From contig NZ_FQVI01000009.1 in the NCBI RefSeq assembly GCF_900129135.1, positions 62,001-126,000 on the forward strand: 64,000 bases of DNA, read 5' to 3'. A program made the translations under genes and the position numbers. Below, piece by piece: positions 1 to 8,805 of the stretch. Under the pieces are notes generated by a model. It saw nothing but the letters and a program-made list of their open reading frames with translations, was not told where the DNA came from and made no database searches. Source of the stretch: Lactonifactor longoviformis DSM 17459. Lineage in GTDB: Bacteria > Bacillota > Clostridia > Lachnospirales > Lachnospiraceae. Numbering within the stretch: the first letter of the stretch is position 1; every line of letters begins with the position of its first letter.

Positions 1-223
1 GCTGACAGGGAGTGCCGATCCCAGTTTCATCATCCACTCTGGTAATCTCTGTGATGATCAGACCGCAGCCGCCCTCCGCCCGTTCTTCATAGTAACGGAT
101 AATCTCCTCATTAACCTCACCATTGCATCCAGGAAGATTGGTGCCCATTGCCGGCATCACAATCCTGTTCTTTGTCTCCAGGCATCCAATCTGTCCCCTC
201 TCAAATAATCTCTGATACTTCAT
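1..223 (-). CDS. NADH:flavin oxidoreductase (old yellow enzyme family), N-terminal part, cut by window edge
   Basis: About 74 codons are visible, beginning MKYQRLFERGQIGCLETKNR and continuing through IVMPAMGTNL. This is the usual opening of the FMN-binding TIM barrel of 2,4-dienoyl-CoA reductase / BaiCD-like old yellow enzymes. The ATG at 223 was chosen because a purine-rich AGGATGGGAG stretch lies just upstream; an ATG at 235 is possible but has a poorer site. The rest of the gene lies outside the window, so the substrate class and any C-terminal FAD/Fe-S domain cannot be judged. It is divergent from the PucR-type regulator at 396, which may control it. Confidence 0.8.
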   Translation of the reverse strand, partial: MKYQRLFERGQIGCLETKNRIVMPAMGTNLPGCNGEVNEEIIRYYEERAEGGCGLIITEITRVDDETGIGTPCQ

Positions 224-395
224 TGCCGCTCCCATCCTTTCTGACGATATTCTCTCTTTCCCCTCATTGCCTTATCAATTTCTCTGTGTTATAGTTGAAT
301 TATAGTCAATAGAGGAACAAATTCCTATGTTAACCAGTGCCAAAAATGCCTATTCCAATGGTGCACTGTGCATAATTATTATGAGGAGACTGCCT

Positions 396-1640
396 ATGGA
401 ACTCTCACAGATTCCCTCCCGGGACCATATCTATGCCAGACTGTTTGAAGCCTACGTAAATGGCGAAAGCCTCCAGGCCTTAATCCAGCTGACCGCGGAT
501 TTGCTGCTAAATCCTATTATAGTCATTAATGTCAGCTACCAGATTATCGGGCACTCCAATATCCTGGAGATTGCAGATCCTTTCTGGCTGGATCATATTA
601 AAAACGGATTCTGTCCCTATGAATTCATCGTAAAAGTAAATACGCTTCCCTGTGTAAAAGAAGGAAAGCGCAAAGAAAACACCTATGAGGTATGGTGCGA
701 GGAAAGCCAGAACAAAAAGCTTGTGTCTAAATTGAAAAACAAAGATATTCCCATCGGAAATGTTATTATGATGGGATGTAAAAGAGACATCCGCACAGAG
801 GATTATACCATTCTGGAAAAGGTTGCCGCCCTATACAGCATGAAGCTGACGGAGCATCAGAAGCCCACCCATCAGCGCCCCCAGTCTGTATACTACGAAA
901 ACCTGCTCCTGGACTTGATTGAAAGAAAGCATCTGTCCGGAGAAGAGATTCTTTCCTATTTGGAACTGGGGAAGCTTACCTTTCCCTCCCGGATGTACGT
1001 CCTGTCCATGAATCCGGGAAATTTTAACAGCAGTGACTGTTCTCTGGATGATATCCGGGATAACTGCAGTTACCTGTTTCACCGTTTTCCCGCAGTCTAT
1101 TACCGTGAACATTTTATTGCCGTCTGCGACGGAGATAAATTAGAGGAACAGCTCAGCAAAATTCAGGAATTTCTATGCACAAACCACATTTATGTGGGCA
1201 TCAGCCGGTGCTTTCGGCGGATAGAGGATTTCTATAAATACTACCAGCAGTCTCTCAAAGCCATCACTCTGGGCCGCTGCGCATGTCCGGGCGAATATAT
1301 CATTTACTATTCCAGGGTACAGTACTACGAATTCCTGGAAATGGCAGATTATCCCCTGGACAGTGACAGTCTGTGCCACCCTTATCTTCTCACACTGAGG
1401 GAGTATGATAATGCCCACAATAATAACTTATTTGATACACTTTACCAATATATTATTAATGACGGAAATATACAGAAAACAGCTGCAGATTTGTTTATAC
1501 ACAGGAATACCGTGCGGTACCGGATGGATAAGATACAAGAACTGGTGCCCATTGATTTTTCCAATATTGCGGAGATATCGAATGTGTTTATCTCTTATCG
1601 GATCATGAATTATTTGAGGGAGAAAGAAAGGCATAAATGA
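396..1640 (+). CDS. PucR/CdaR-family transcriptional regulator
   Basis: A 414-residue protein. The last ~60 residues contain the PucR-type helix-turn-helix (NIQKTAADLFIHRNTVRYRM), the conserved C-terminal DNA-binding domain of the PucR/CdaR family. The N-terminal ~180 residues look like a GAF-like sensor region and the middle like a degenerate GGDEF-like linker domain, the usual order in this family. An earlier in-frame ATG at 327 exists, but GAGGAG at 383-388 sits correctly before the ATG at 396, so that start is preferred. The gene is divergent from the flavin oxidoreductase at 223, which is the likeliest target. The ligand is unknown. Confidence 0.82.
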   Translation: MELSQIPSRDHIYARLFEAYVNGESLQALIQLTADLLLNPIIVINVSYQIIGHSNILEIADPFWLDHIKNGFCPYEFIVKVNTLPCVKEGKRKENTYEVWCEESQNKKLVSKLKNKDIPIGNVIMMGCKRDIRTEDYTILEKVAALYSMKLTEHQKPTHQRPQSVYYENLLLDLIERKHLSGEEILSYLELGKLTFPSRMYVLSMNPGNFNSSDCSLDDIRDNCSYLFHRFPAVYYREHFIAVCDGDKLEEQLSKIQEFLCTNHIYVGISRCFRRIEDFYKYYQQSLKAITLGRCACPGEYIIYYSRVQYYEFLEMADYPLDSDSLCHPYLLTLREYDNAHNNNLFDTLYQYIINDGNIQKTAADLFIHRNTVRYRMDKIQELVPIDFSNIAEISNVFISYRIMNYLREKERHK

Positions 1641-1644
1641 TGGT

Positions 1645-1955
1645 TTATATGCCTAAAGTTCGGAGGTATAGAGTCGGCAAGCAGAGCGTCGCTGACGGAC
1701 GGTCAAGGGAGGGGGTCTTGGAGCCGGGGAACGGAAGGGGCAATACGGGATCTGCTTGCTACTGCGTTTCTCCTCAGCTAACTGCTTAGCCGTTCACTAA
1801 GAAGCTCAGGAGAGCCTTCGCTCCTAAGTGACCGCTGGCAGTGGATCTTCGGACGCACTCCGTAGTCTGCGCAGCTCCACGTATTGCCCCTTCCGTTCCC
1901 CGGCTCCAAGACCCCCTCCCTTGACCTGCTTTACCCTCACTTCAGGCATATGGAA
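1645..1955. repeat. Large palindromic element A (47-bp perfect inverted arms)
   Basis: 1701-1747 and 1880-1926 are perfect reverse complements over 47 bp, separated by 132 bp. The symmetry continues weakly outwards: ATATGCCTAAAG near 1650 faces CTTCAGGCATAT near 1945. The interior has smaller nested complementarity (AGGAG/CTCCT with CACT/AGTG around 1795-1832). The arms are far more GC-rich than the AT-rich flanks. No convincing coding frame was found; a 61-codon frame at 1828-2013 only reads through the arm. A MITE-like element or a highly structured RNA would fit. Together with element B it accounts for most of the gene-free interval 1641-2566. Confidence 0.75.
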
Positions 1956-2149
1956 AACGGGCGGGGAAGGTCGAGAGTTGTACATTTTTCACCTTGTTCA
2001 TCAATATTGGTAATTTGATGTTTGGATAAACAACCAAACCAGCTGCAATTATTAATTCCACTCTGTCTGGCAATATTATATCAATATTCTATGTGAAATA
2101 TATCATTCCCCTTCTGATAAGTCTACACCCTGGAACTTTCCTATACTCA

Positions 2150-2460
2150 GGTGAGAGAAATCCCGCGGCAGCGGGCTGGGTTGGGAGGGAGGCTTAAGTT
2201 CCGCGGACGATTCCGCAGGAGTGACTAGAGAGTCTTAGGCAAAAACGGGATTCCCGCAGGAGATTTTTTCGGCAGTCAGGGCCGAAAAAAAGTGAGCATG
2301 GGCAGAGAATGCACATCAAGCATTCTTTGCACATACGAACGGTGCTCCGGCGGGGATTCCGGTTTTGTCTTAGACTCTCTTCGCGACGGAGGTGTCCCCG
2401 GAACTTAAGCCTCCCTCCTGTCCGAGCCAGCCAGTTCGCTGCCGCGGGATTCCGCTCACC
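2150..2460. repeat. Large imperfect palindromic element B
   Basis: The left end (GGTGAGAGAAATCCCGCGGC, from 2150) faces a right end whose complement reads GGTGAGCGGAATCCCGCGGC (ending 2460). Further in, GGAGGGAGGCTTAAGTTCCG is matched exactly on the opposite arm. Deeper still, GAGAGTCTTAGGCAAAAACG faces a similar stretch near 2360-2385. The arms differ by short indels, so this is a long imperfect hairpin of about 310 bp. Its terminal sequence differs from element A, so it is a separate repeat type. Frames of 117 and 69 codons crossing it have no family resemblance and are not called. Confidence 0.65.
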
Positions 2461-2566
2461 GTCCCCCTGCCGCACAACACCTGCCGTCCTGAAGCATCTT
2501 GAGCCGAAGTCCACGTAGCTATATCCTTCTATATCCTTAAATCCCAATTAGTAACAACTGCCCCAT

Positions 2567-3619
2567 CTAATAAATATATCTATATCTCTCCACGGCCCTC
2601 CCCATTTCAATCACGTTTTCAAGCGAACACCACGCCGGTATGCTGTTAGAGTCTGATATAATATATCCTCCCCCAGGTCCCAGCAAATCCATACAGTTTT
2701 TAACTTCCCGATCTACCTCTTCTAAAGGAGCATCTTTCAGAATGTAATTAATATCCACATTCCCTACCATACAGAGCTTTTCCCCATATGTCTCCTTCAG
2801 CCATCTGGTATCCATAGAGCCCTTTTCTATGGGATGTATTCCGTAAGCTCCGATATCCACAATATCATCCAGCAGCAGCTGATAATTTCCATCGCTGTGA
2901 TAAATCCACGGTTTGCTTATGGTGGATGCAGCCTTTTTCATATTATCCTTGAAAAACTCCCTGAACATATCCGGGGATATCAGAAGACTTGAGGTAAATG
3001 CCACATCGTCGAAGGCCCAGAAGAAATCAAAGTCCAATTCACTGAGGTTTTTGTTCATTCTGCGGCTCCAGTCTGTAAACATTTCGATGGTTCTGGGCAG
3101 CGTCTCGTCTTCATCTGCATAGAATGCGGCAATATTCTCCATTCCCATGCTCAGGAGGGCGGGAGAAACTCCCAGGCGGATTCTGGCGCCCATGGCGAGG
3201 TCACCTTTATAACGCTTTATCATCTCATCAATAGATTTCAGAAGCCTTTCATCGTCCGGATCTGGCATTCGGATCTGTCTTAGAGCACTCGCCCCGTCTA
3301 TCAGTCCCTGACTGACACAGGCATCACCGTTTTTCACCACCCAATTCACAAACATAGGGGGCAAAACCTGTATCTGAACGGCATCCAGTCCAATCTTTTC
3401 CGCCGCCTCAGGTATTACTGTCAATGCCGGCACTACCTCTGCAGTTTCTTCCAGTCCCCCGAGCCATCCTGCATTATTTAGGCCATTGTAGGTAGGATCC
3501 TCAATTTTGTGTCCGACGATTTGTTCCTGAACATTTATCATAACAGTGTTTAAGATAAATGGTACTTTATCCGGTTTGCCCCCTTTAAGAGCAGTCACAA
3601 TACGTTCCGCATTTTGCAT
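2567..3619 (-). CDS. Uroporphyrinogen decarboxylase (URO-D) fold protein, methyltransferase-like
   Basis: A 350-residue protein of the URO-D/MtaA superfamily. It starts NAERIVTALKGGKPDKVPF and contains the family's late HSDGNYQLLLDDIVDIGAYG and GNVDINYILKDAP regions. In Clostridia such stand-alone proteins are often corrinoid methyltransferases or uncharacterised enzymes rather than heme enzymes, and no heme genes are nearby. The ATG at 3619 was chosen because GGGAGGA lies 6-7 nt upstream; earlier ATGs at 3637 and 3625 overlap or abut that site. It is the last gene of the TRAP/LarA operon, 14 bp after the dctM stop, so a role in the imported compound's metabolism is inferred. Confidence 0.78.
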   Translation of the reverse strand: MQNAERIVTALKGGKPDKVPFILNTVMINVQEQIVGHKIEDPTYNGLNNAGWLGGLEETAEVVPALTVIPEAAEKIGLDAVQIQVLPPMFVNWVVKNGDACVSQGLIDGASALRQIRMPDPDDERLLKSIDEMIKRYKGDLAMGARIRLGVSPALLSMGMENIAAFYADEDETLPRTIEMFTDWSRRMNKNLSELDFDFFWAFDDVAFTSSLLISPDMFREFFKDNMKKAASTISKPWIYHSDGNYQLLLDDIVDIGAYGIHPIEKGSMDTRWLKETYGEKLCMVGNVDINYILKDAPLEEVDREVKNCMDLLGPGGGYIISDSNSIPAWCSLENVIEMGRAVERYRYIY

Positions 3620-3633
3620 ATGCATTCCTCCCA

Positions 3634-4905
3634 TCAAAACAGTAGCTTCGGTAAAAACATTGATACCGGTTCACAAAATACTGTAATTAAAAGTGCAATT
3701 ACCAGCGCCGCAAAAAACGGCCACAATTTTTTGCTGAATTCCCCGATAGAACAGCCGCTGATTCCGCATCCGATATACATGCACATTCCAACAGGGGGCG
3801 TAATCAGGCCAATACAGAGATTTAATATCATAAACACACCGAAATGTACCGGGCTGATTCCCAAAGTCGTCATTAGCGGCAGCAAAACTGGTGTCATTAA
3901 GAGCACTATTGCAGTTGTTTCCATAAAACATCCCAGCACTAATAGTATTAGGTTCACCAGCAGCAGAATAATAACCTTATTGTCAGTGACAGAGAGCAGT
4001 GCCTCACTGAGGATAGTTGGTATCCGTTCTTTTGTCATCAGCCAACCTAGCACCCCAGCTGCAGCAATTATAATTGTAACCTGAGCGGTTTGTCTGAACA
4101 CCTGTCGGCAGATTGGGAGAACATCTTTTAATTTCAGCTCTTTGTAGACAAATTTACCTACCAAAAATGCATATAATGAGGCGATTACTGCTGCTTCTGT
4201 AGGGGTAAATATACCAGTCAGCATACCGCCTACAATCAGAATCGGCATTAACAGGGCCCAGAGAGCATCTAAAAACGCTTTGCCCCTTTCTTTCCAGGAG
4301 GCCTTTGGATCTTTCGGCCACTTCTCTTTTTTAGCAATAATCCCAGTTATCAGCATCAGCATGACTCCCATGACAATGCCCGGGAAAAAGCCGGCAATCA
4401 GAAGCTGGCCCACGGATACGCTGGCTGTAACCCCATAGATAACCATCTGTATGCTGGGCGGAATAATAGGTCCGATGGTAGCTCCTGCTGCCAGTATCAC
4501 TGTGCTGGTGGCTACAGGATATTTTTTTTCCTTCATTCGCGGCAAAAGAACGGTTCCAAGCATAGAGGCATCTGCATAGGCAGAACCTGAAATCCCCGCG
4601 AACAGCATACTTGCCAGTATCATGACCTGGGCAAGTCCCCCCTTAATATGACCTACTAAGGTAGATGCAAATTTTATGATCCGGTTGCTGATGCCCCCAT
4701 GGTTCATAAATTGCCCAGCCAGTATAAAAAAAGGAATGGCCAGCTGTGAAAAAGAATCTACGCCATACTGCATACGCTGGGCCACTATTTGAATAGGCAT
4801 TTCCGTCTGCAGTCCAAACACTACAGCTGAGGATAATACCATGGCTATGGCTATAGGTGCCCCAAGCAGCATCAGGCCAAAAAATAAAATAATAAGAAGT
4901 GCCAT
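3634..4905 (-). CDS. dctM: TRAP transporter large permease, DctM family
   Basis: A 423-residue polytopic membrane protein of the DctM/SiaM family. It has an N-terminal MALLIILFFGLMLLGAPIAI helix and typical DctM blocks around PFFILAGQFMNHGGIS, AGISGSAYADASMLG and GATIGPIIPPSIQMVIYG. It forms the ion-coupled channel of a TRAP importer for carboxylate-type substrates. An upstream in-frame start at 4938 would overlap the small permease; the ATG at 4905 follows GGGAGGATTGAGT and leaves 2 bp to the dctQ stop, so it is preferred. Length is normal for the family. Confidence 0.92.
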   Translation of the reverse strand: MALLIILFFGLMLLGAPIAIAMVLSSAVVFGLQTEMPIQIVAQRMQYGVDSFSQLAIPFFILAGQFMNHGGISNRIIKFASTLVGHIKGGLAQVMILASMLFAGISGSAYADASMLGTVLLPRMKEKKYPVATSTVILAAGATIGPIIPPSIQMVIYGVTASVSVGQLLIAGFFPGIVMGVMLMLITGIIAKKEKWPKDPKASWKERGKAFLDALWALLMPILIVGGMLTGIFTPTEAAVIASLYAFLVGKFVYKELKLKDVLPICRQVFRQTAQVTIIIAAAGVLGWLMTKERIPTILSEALLSVTDNKVIILLLVNLILLVLGCFMETTAIVLLMTPVLLPLMTTLGISPVHFGVFMILNLCIGLITPPVGMCMYIGCGISGCSIGEFSKKLWPFFAALVIALLITVFCEPVSMFLPKLLF

Positions 4906-4907
4906 AC

Positions 4908-5393
4908 TCAATCCTCCCCTCCTCTGCTGAATGCACACTTAACATCCTGAACAATATTCCACAGGGAAAAGAGAATAATTAGCAATGCTCCGAGCAATAC
5001 GCTAAAACCTATGTAGTTCATGGGTATGTGCATAGCAGTAGAAAAGGATCCTTCTGCCACATCCATAGAGGCCTTCGCTGAAATCGCAAGAAAAACAGAA
5101 AATCCCAGTATTATCACATCGAGAATAAGCTGTAGGATTTTTCTTATTCTTATTGGCAGATTGTTGAAAATAATCTCAACGTATAAGTGTCCCCGTTCAT
5201 AGATTAATAGTGCAGCGCCCAGAAATGTTATGTATACAAACAGATATCTTGCGAATTCCTCCGTCCATGTCAGCGGGGAGTTAAATATATATCTCATAAT
5301 CACCTGAAGCAGGACAACAACCGTCATCAGCAAAATCATTAAACCGCCTATCCATTCAAGTCCCTGTGACATTTTCTGAATGATTTTTTTCAT
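4908..5393 (-). CDS. dctQ: TRAP transporter small permease, DctQ family
   Basis: A 161-residue protein with four predicted membrane helices. It carries the DctQ signature around FNSPLTWTEEFARYLFVYIT, which is followed by GAALLIYERGHLYVEI. It pairs with the DctM large permease encoded 2 bp downstream, so the two are almost certainly co-translated. The start follows AAGGAGCTGACTT. Nothing is missing relative to the usual family length. Confidence 0.9.
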   Translation of the reverse strand: MKKIIQKMSQGLEWIGGLMILLMTVVVLLQVIMRYIFNSPLTWTEEFARYLFVYITFLGAALLIYERGHLYVEIIFNNLPIRIRKILQLILDVIILGFSVFLAISAKASMDVAEGSFSTAMHIPMNYIGFSVLLGALLIILFSLWNIVQDVKCAFSRGGED

Positions 5394-5425
5394 AAGTCAG
5401 CTCCTTTCGAAGGTTCCTGCAGTAT

Positions 5426-6496
5426 TTACTTGTACGACATTACCTTGTCATATAGGCCGTCTCCCCATTCATTCACCATGTCAGGAAGCATTGGTTCCAC
5501 TGCATCACGGAATGGCTTTAAGTCAGGCTCATATACTTTAACCCCTTCCTCTTTCATCATCTTCAAATATTCCTCTTCTTTTTCATGCAGCAGATCATTC
5601 TGATAGTTTCCTGCCTCTACGGATGCTTCTTCCAATATTTTTTTCTGTTCATCGGACAGAGTATTGAATTTATTATCGTTAATCAGTACAGTCATTACGG
5701 AATACACATGATTTGTCATAACCAGATTCTTACACACTTCATAAAATTTATTATCATAAATCCAATCCAAGGGGCACTCCATACCGTCAACAACACCTTG
5801 CTGCAGTGAGGAATAGGTCTCGTTAAAGGCAATGATTGTAGGCTTTGCACCAAGCAGTTCATACCCTTTCAAATAGGAATCTATTTCCGGCAATCGGATT
5901 TTTACTCCTGCAAAATCCGGCAGATCTTCCACGTCCTTAGAGAAAATGCTCTGTCTTGTACCCCGTTCCCAATTCTGAGTAAGGACACGCACTCCTGTCT
6001 TATCCAGGAACTTATCCGCGATTTCCTGCCCTAGTTCCCCTTCCGCCACTTTTTTTAAATGTTCTTCGCTCTCAAACATATACATTGCATCGAAAATATA
6101 ATATTCGGGAAGATAGAGTGCCGAAATTCCAGCGGCAGGAATCCCCATATCAATAGTGCCTCCCACGATACCCTCCAGAATATCTCTGTCCGCGCCCAAT
6201 TGACTGGCAGGATAATTCGTGATCTTTATGGAACCCCCGGATCTTTCCTCTACAAGTTCTATAAAGTGCTCCACTGCAAGATTCGAGGGAGATTCTAAAG
6301 CCCCAATATGAGCAATAGAAAGTTCTACTGTATTCTCTCCGGATGACGCCTTGTCTGACGCCTGAGCTGTGTCTTCTTTTTTCGCTGTATCTGCATCTGA
6401 TTTAGAGTTTCCAAAGCATCCCGTCAAAAGCCCGCAGGTTAACGCTGTCATACAAATTACCGCAGTAATTCTAAAAAACTTCTCATTGTTTTTCAT
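5426..6496 (-). CDS. dctP: TRAP transporter substrate-binding lipoprotein, DctP family
   Basis: A 356-residue extracytoplasmic binding protein. The N-terminus has a lipoprotein signal ending LTCGLLTGC (lipobox LTGC), then a Ser/Asp/Ala-rich linker. The mature part shows DctP-family features such as QLGADRDILEGIVGGTIDMG, the GVKIRLPE block with the ligand-contacting Arg, and NETYSSLQQGVVDGMECPLD. The substrate is not readable from sequence. The neighbouring LarA-family enzyme suggests an alpha-hydroxy acid or sugar acid, which is inference. Confidence 0.92.
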   Translation of the reverse strand: MKNNEKFFRITAVICMTALTCGLLTGCFGNSKSDADTAKKEDTAQASDKASSGENTVELSIAHIGALESPSNLAVEHFIELVEERSGGSIKITNYPASQLGADRDILEGIVGGTIDMGIPAAGISALYLPEYYIFDAMYMFESEEHLKKVAEGELGQEIADKFLDKTGVRVLTQNWERGTRQSIFSKDVEDLPDFAGVKIRLPEIDSYLKGYELLGAKPTIIAFNETYSSLQQGVVDGMECPLDWIYDNKFYEVCKNLVMTNHVYSVMTVLINDNKFNTLSDEQKKILEEASVEAGNYQNDLLHEKEEEYLKMMKEEGVKVYEPDLKPFRDAVEPMLPDMVNEWGDGLYDKVMSYK

Positions 6497-6520
6497 ATAA
6501 TCCCTCTCCTTTTCATCTTC

Positions 6521-7810
6521 TCAACCCAGACACCGTACTTCATCATTTACTACTGGGATTGTGACCGGGCCTTCCGGCATCACAGTCACACTTGCTCCAG
6601 TTCCCTTAAGCGCAAAAGCTTTCTTCACAGCCTCCTCTATGCTGACTGCATGGATTAGAAAAAGCCTTTCTGAAAGTGCTTGATCAATACCGTCACTAAC
6701 CAGAATTACTTTATACTTCTTTAATGCTCTGGCAAGAATCTGTACCTGCCATTTGTCTGCCGTTGAGGGCGGAGATGACATTTTGAAGTACAGCTCTTCA
6801 ACACTGCGGCAGGAAAGGATCAACTCCTCAAACTTTTTATGCCCTACTTTTTCCATACACTCTGCAACAACTATTATTACCCCTCCTTCCTTTACAATCT
6901 TTGAAGCTGTATCTATCCCTTTTACAACCTGGTACAAATTTCGGTCTAATGGATAGCCGTTATTAGTAGTGATGACAATATCCGTTCGTTTCGCCGGAAC
7001 TGACATCATTCTCTTAACATATTCACACCCGTATGCATGGGCTTTAACCGGATCTCCTGCAAAAGCCCCCACAATCTTTTTATTGCAATCCAGCGCCACA
7101 TTTAAAATAAATGCAAGATTTGCCACTTTTGCCGCTTCCTGGCATTCCTGATGTATGGGGTTGCGGTCTAAGGTAGCTCCTGCTGCATATGGGCTTGCTA
7201 TATTTTCAGGCCTGTGATTATGTAATATTGTCTCTTCTCCTGCAACCCCCGGCAGTATACTTTTTCGTCCTCCGCTGTAACCGGCAAAAAAATGAGGTTC
7301 TATAAAGCCCTCTGAGATAATTAAGTCATGCTCCGTAAGAAGCCTATTCAGCCAAAGTATGTTGCCCGACGACAATCTGCCCAAATTAACTAATTGTGTA
7401 CGATCCGAAGCATTATGATTCATAATTCTGTATTTGCTGCAGATCTCCTCCCCGAATTGTTCCCGCATTTCTTCTTCTCTCATCTCCCTGTGGAGGCCAT
7501 TGGCAATGAGAATAGTAATATCATAATACCTTTCATCGCAATAAAAACTCTTAATAATGGCAGGAATCGTAACTTTACTTGGCATTGGACGAGTATTATC
7601 ATTTGTTATAATCAGAATTTTTTTTGCACCCTTTGTTAGTTCTTTTAAACTTAAAGAGCCCATTGGATGCTCCAAAGCTTCTCTTACAATAGCCTCCTCA
7701 TCCTGTTCATTTACAACACAATTTGGTTCTATGAGCTGGACATTGCCCAATTTGTCCATATCCAGCTCAATAAAGCTTTTCCCATAAGGTAATTTTTGCA
7801 CACGTCCCAT
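6521..7810 (-). CDS. LarA-family nickel-pincer-dependent racemase/epimerase
   Basis: A 429-residue member of the lactate racemase (LarA) family. Residues matching the Lactobacillus plantarum enzyme are all visible with a one-residue offset: Arg74 (NTRP), His107 (NGLHRE), His173 (EPHFFAGYSGG), the pincer-bearing Lys183 (GGRKSILPG) and His199 (LHNH). The family racemises or epimerises alpha-hydroxy acids using a nickel-pincer nucleotide made by LarB, LarC and LarE, none of which is in this window. Its place directly upstream of the TRAP genes suggests that it converts the imported acid. LarA homologues have varied substrates, so lactate should not be assumed. Confidence 0.85.
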   Translation of the reverse strand: MGRVQKLPYGKSFIELDMDKLGNVQLIEPNCVVNEQDEEAIVREALEHPMGSLSLKELTKGAKKILIITNDNTRPMPSKVTIPAIIKSFYCDERYYDITILIANGLHREMREEEMREQFGEEICSKYRIMNHNASDRTQLVNLGRLSSGNILWLNRLLTEHDLIISEGFIEPHFFAGYSGGRKSILPGVAGEETILHNHRPENIASPYAAGATLDRNPIHQECQEAAKVANLAFILNVALDCNKKIVGAFAGDPVKAHAYGCEYVKRMMSVPAKRTDIVITTNNGYPLDRNLYQVVKGIDTASKIVKEGGVIIVVAECMEKVGHKKFEELILSCRSVEELYFKMSSPPSTADKWQVQILARALKKYKVILVSDGIDQALSERLFLIHAVSIEEAVKKAFALKGTGASVTVMPEGPVTIPVVNDEVRCLG

Positions 7811-7824
7811 AATTTTACCCCACT

Positions 7825-8571
7825 CTAACTTTCTACTTTAATATAATCCGGTGCACCTTCCTCGTTAAACTGCTTAATTAAGGCCAGTTTTCTCTGCTCT
7901 ACATGGTTCTCCATAACAATCCTGGCTTTCTCCTCGTTATGTTCTCTAATGGCTTCCACAATCTCTATGTGCTGTAACAAAGAACTTTCCACTGTAGAGA
8001 AAGAAAGATTACTCTGTGTAATATAATTTTTCAGGATATCCTTAATTGTCTTGTAGGTAGCAGACATAATGTGATTTCTGGACATTTCTCCAATCATCTC
8101 ATGAAATAAAATATCTAATTGGTTAAAACGGTTGGTATCTTTATGATTCACCACCTCCCTCATTTTCCGCAACAGATCATCTAAATTCTCTAGTTCTTCT
8201 TCCGTCCGATTTCTGGCAGCAAGTCTGGCATTCCCGGATTCCACAAACAGCCTTGCATCATAGATTTGGCTAATCCCCAGATTATCCAAAACTATAGCAG
8301 AAAAAAGTGGTTTCATCATTGTGCCGAAGTCAATTCTGTTGACAAAGGTCCCCTCTCCCTGCTTTATTGTTACAACCCCAAGCATGTTAAGCTTTTTGAA
8401 GCTTTCCCGGATCGTCACACGGCTTACGCCGAAGTAGTCCACAAAATAATGTTCCGGCGGCAGCTTCTCATTCTCCGAGTATTCACCTCTGCTGATCATT
8501 GATAATATTTCCTCTACTACAATGTCACATTTCGTTTTTGCCTGAAGCATACCTGACTTTTTCCCTGCCAT
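7825..8571 (-). CDS. GntR-family (FadR/FCD) transcriptional regulator
   Basis: A 248-residue regulator. Residues ~15-80 form the winged helix (KLPPEHYFVDYFGVSRVTIR, then KLNMLGVVTIKQGEGTFV). The rest is an FCD ligand-binding domain with the expected metal-ligand pattern (FNQLDILFHEMI, then HIEIVEAIREHN). FCD regulators typically sense organic acids, which fits the downstream LarA/TRAP genes. It is the first gene of that operon, 14 bp before larA. The start is uncertain: an ATG at 8586 is also possible, but the ATG at 8571 has GGTGAT just upstream. Autoregulation is likely given its position behind the promoter at 8603-8631. Confidence 0.85.
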   Translation of the reverse strand: MAGKKSGMLQAKTKCDIVVEEILSMISRGEYSENEKLPPEHYFVDYFGVSRVTIRESFKKLNMLGVVTIKQGEGTFVNRIDFGTMMKPLFSAIVLDNLGISQIYDARLFVESGNARLAARNRTEEELENLDDLLRKMREVVNHKDTNRFNQLDILFHEMIGEMSRNHIMSATYKTIKDILKNYITQSNLSFSTVESSLLQHIEIVEAIREHNEEKARIVMENHVEQRKLALIKQFNEEGAPDYIKVES

Positions 8572-8602
8572 ATCATCACCATCCAAGTTTCTTTATAGGC
8601 CG

Positions 8603-8631
8603 ATAATATCATAATACCTTTAATATGTCAA
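8603..8631 (-). promoter_or_regulatory. Sigma-A-type promoter of the GntR/LarA/TRAP operon
   Basis: Reading the minus strand, TTGACA (8631-8626) is separated by 17 bp from TATTAT (8608-8603), close to the vegetative consensus. It lies about 30-55 bp ahead of the regulator's start. It is the only strong match before the operon. Confidence 0.65.
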
Positions 8632-8730
8632 TATATTTTGAAACGTTCTTCATAAACTGAAACTTATCAGACTTTAGTCAACACTTACTGTATTATTCTA
8701 TCCTTTATTTTTTACACACGCTATTCCCAT

Positions 8731-8792
8731 AAAAGGGGACAGGCCGGATCGATTTTGGGACGTGTTCTTTCTAGAAAGAACACGTCCCAAAA
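8731..8792. repeat. REP-like palindrome, solitary copy 1
   Basis: 8753-8792 is a perfect 40-bp palindrome with half-site TTTTGGGACGTGTTCTTTCT. It is preceded by an AAAAGGGGACAGG box. The same core occurs beside the RAYT transposase (48305-48336 and 49228-49259) and at 50900-50931. This copy lacks the middle GGGACACCC box found in the other three. It lies just downstream of the IMP cyclohydrolase-type gene and could also end its transcript. Confidence 0.85.
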
Positions 8793-8805
8793 TGCACCAA
8801 ACTTA

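Noticed and set aside
1828-2547. Frames of 61, 69 and 117 codons in the interval after the PucR gene
   Set aside because: They run through the palindromic arms of elements A and B, have biased Arg/Pro/Ser composition and no family resemblance.
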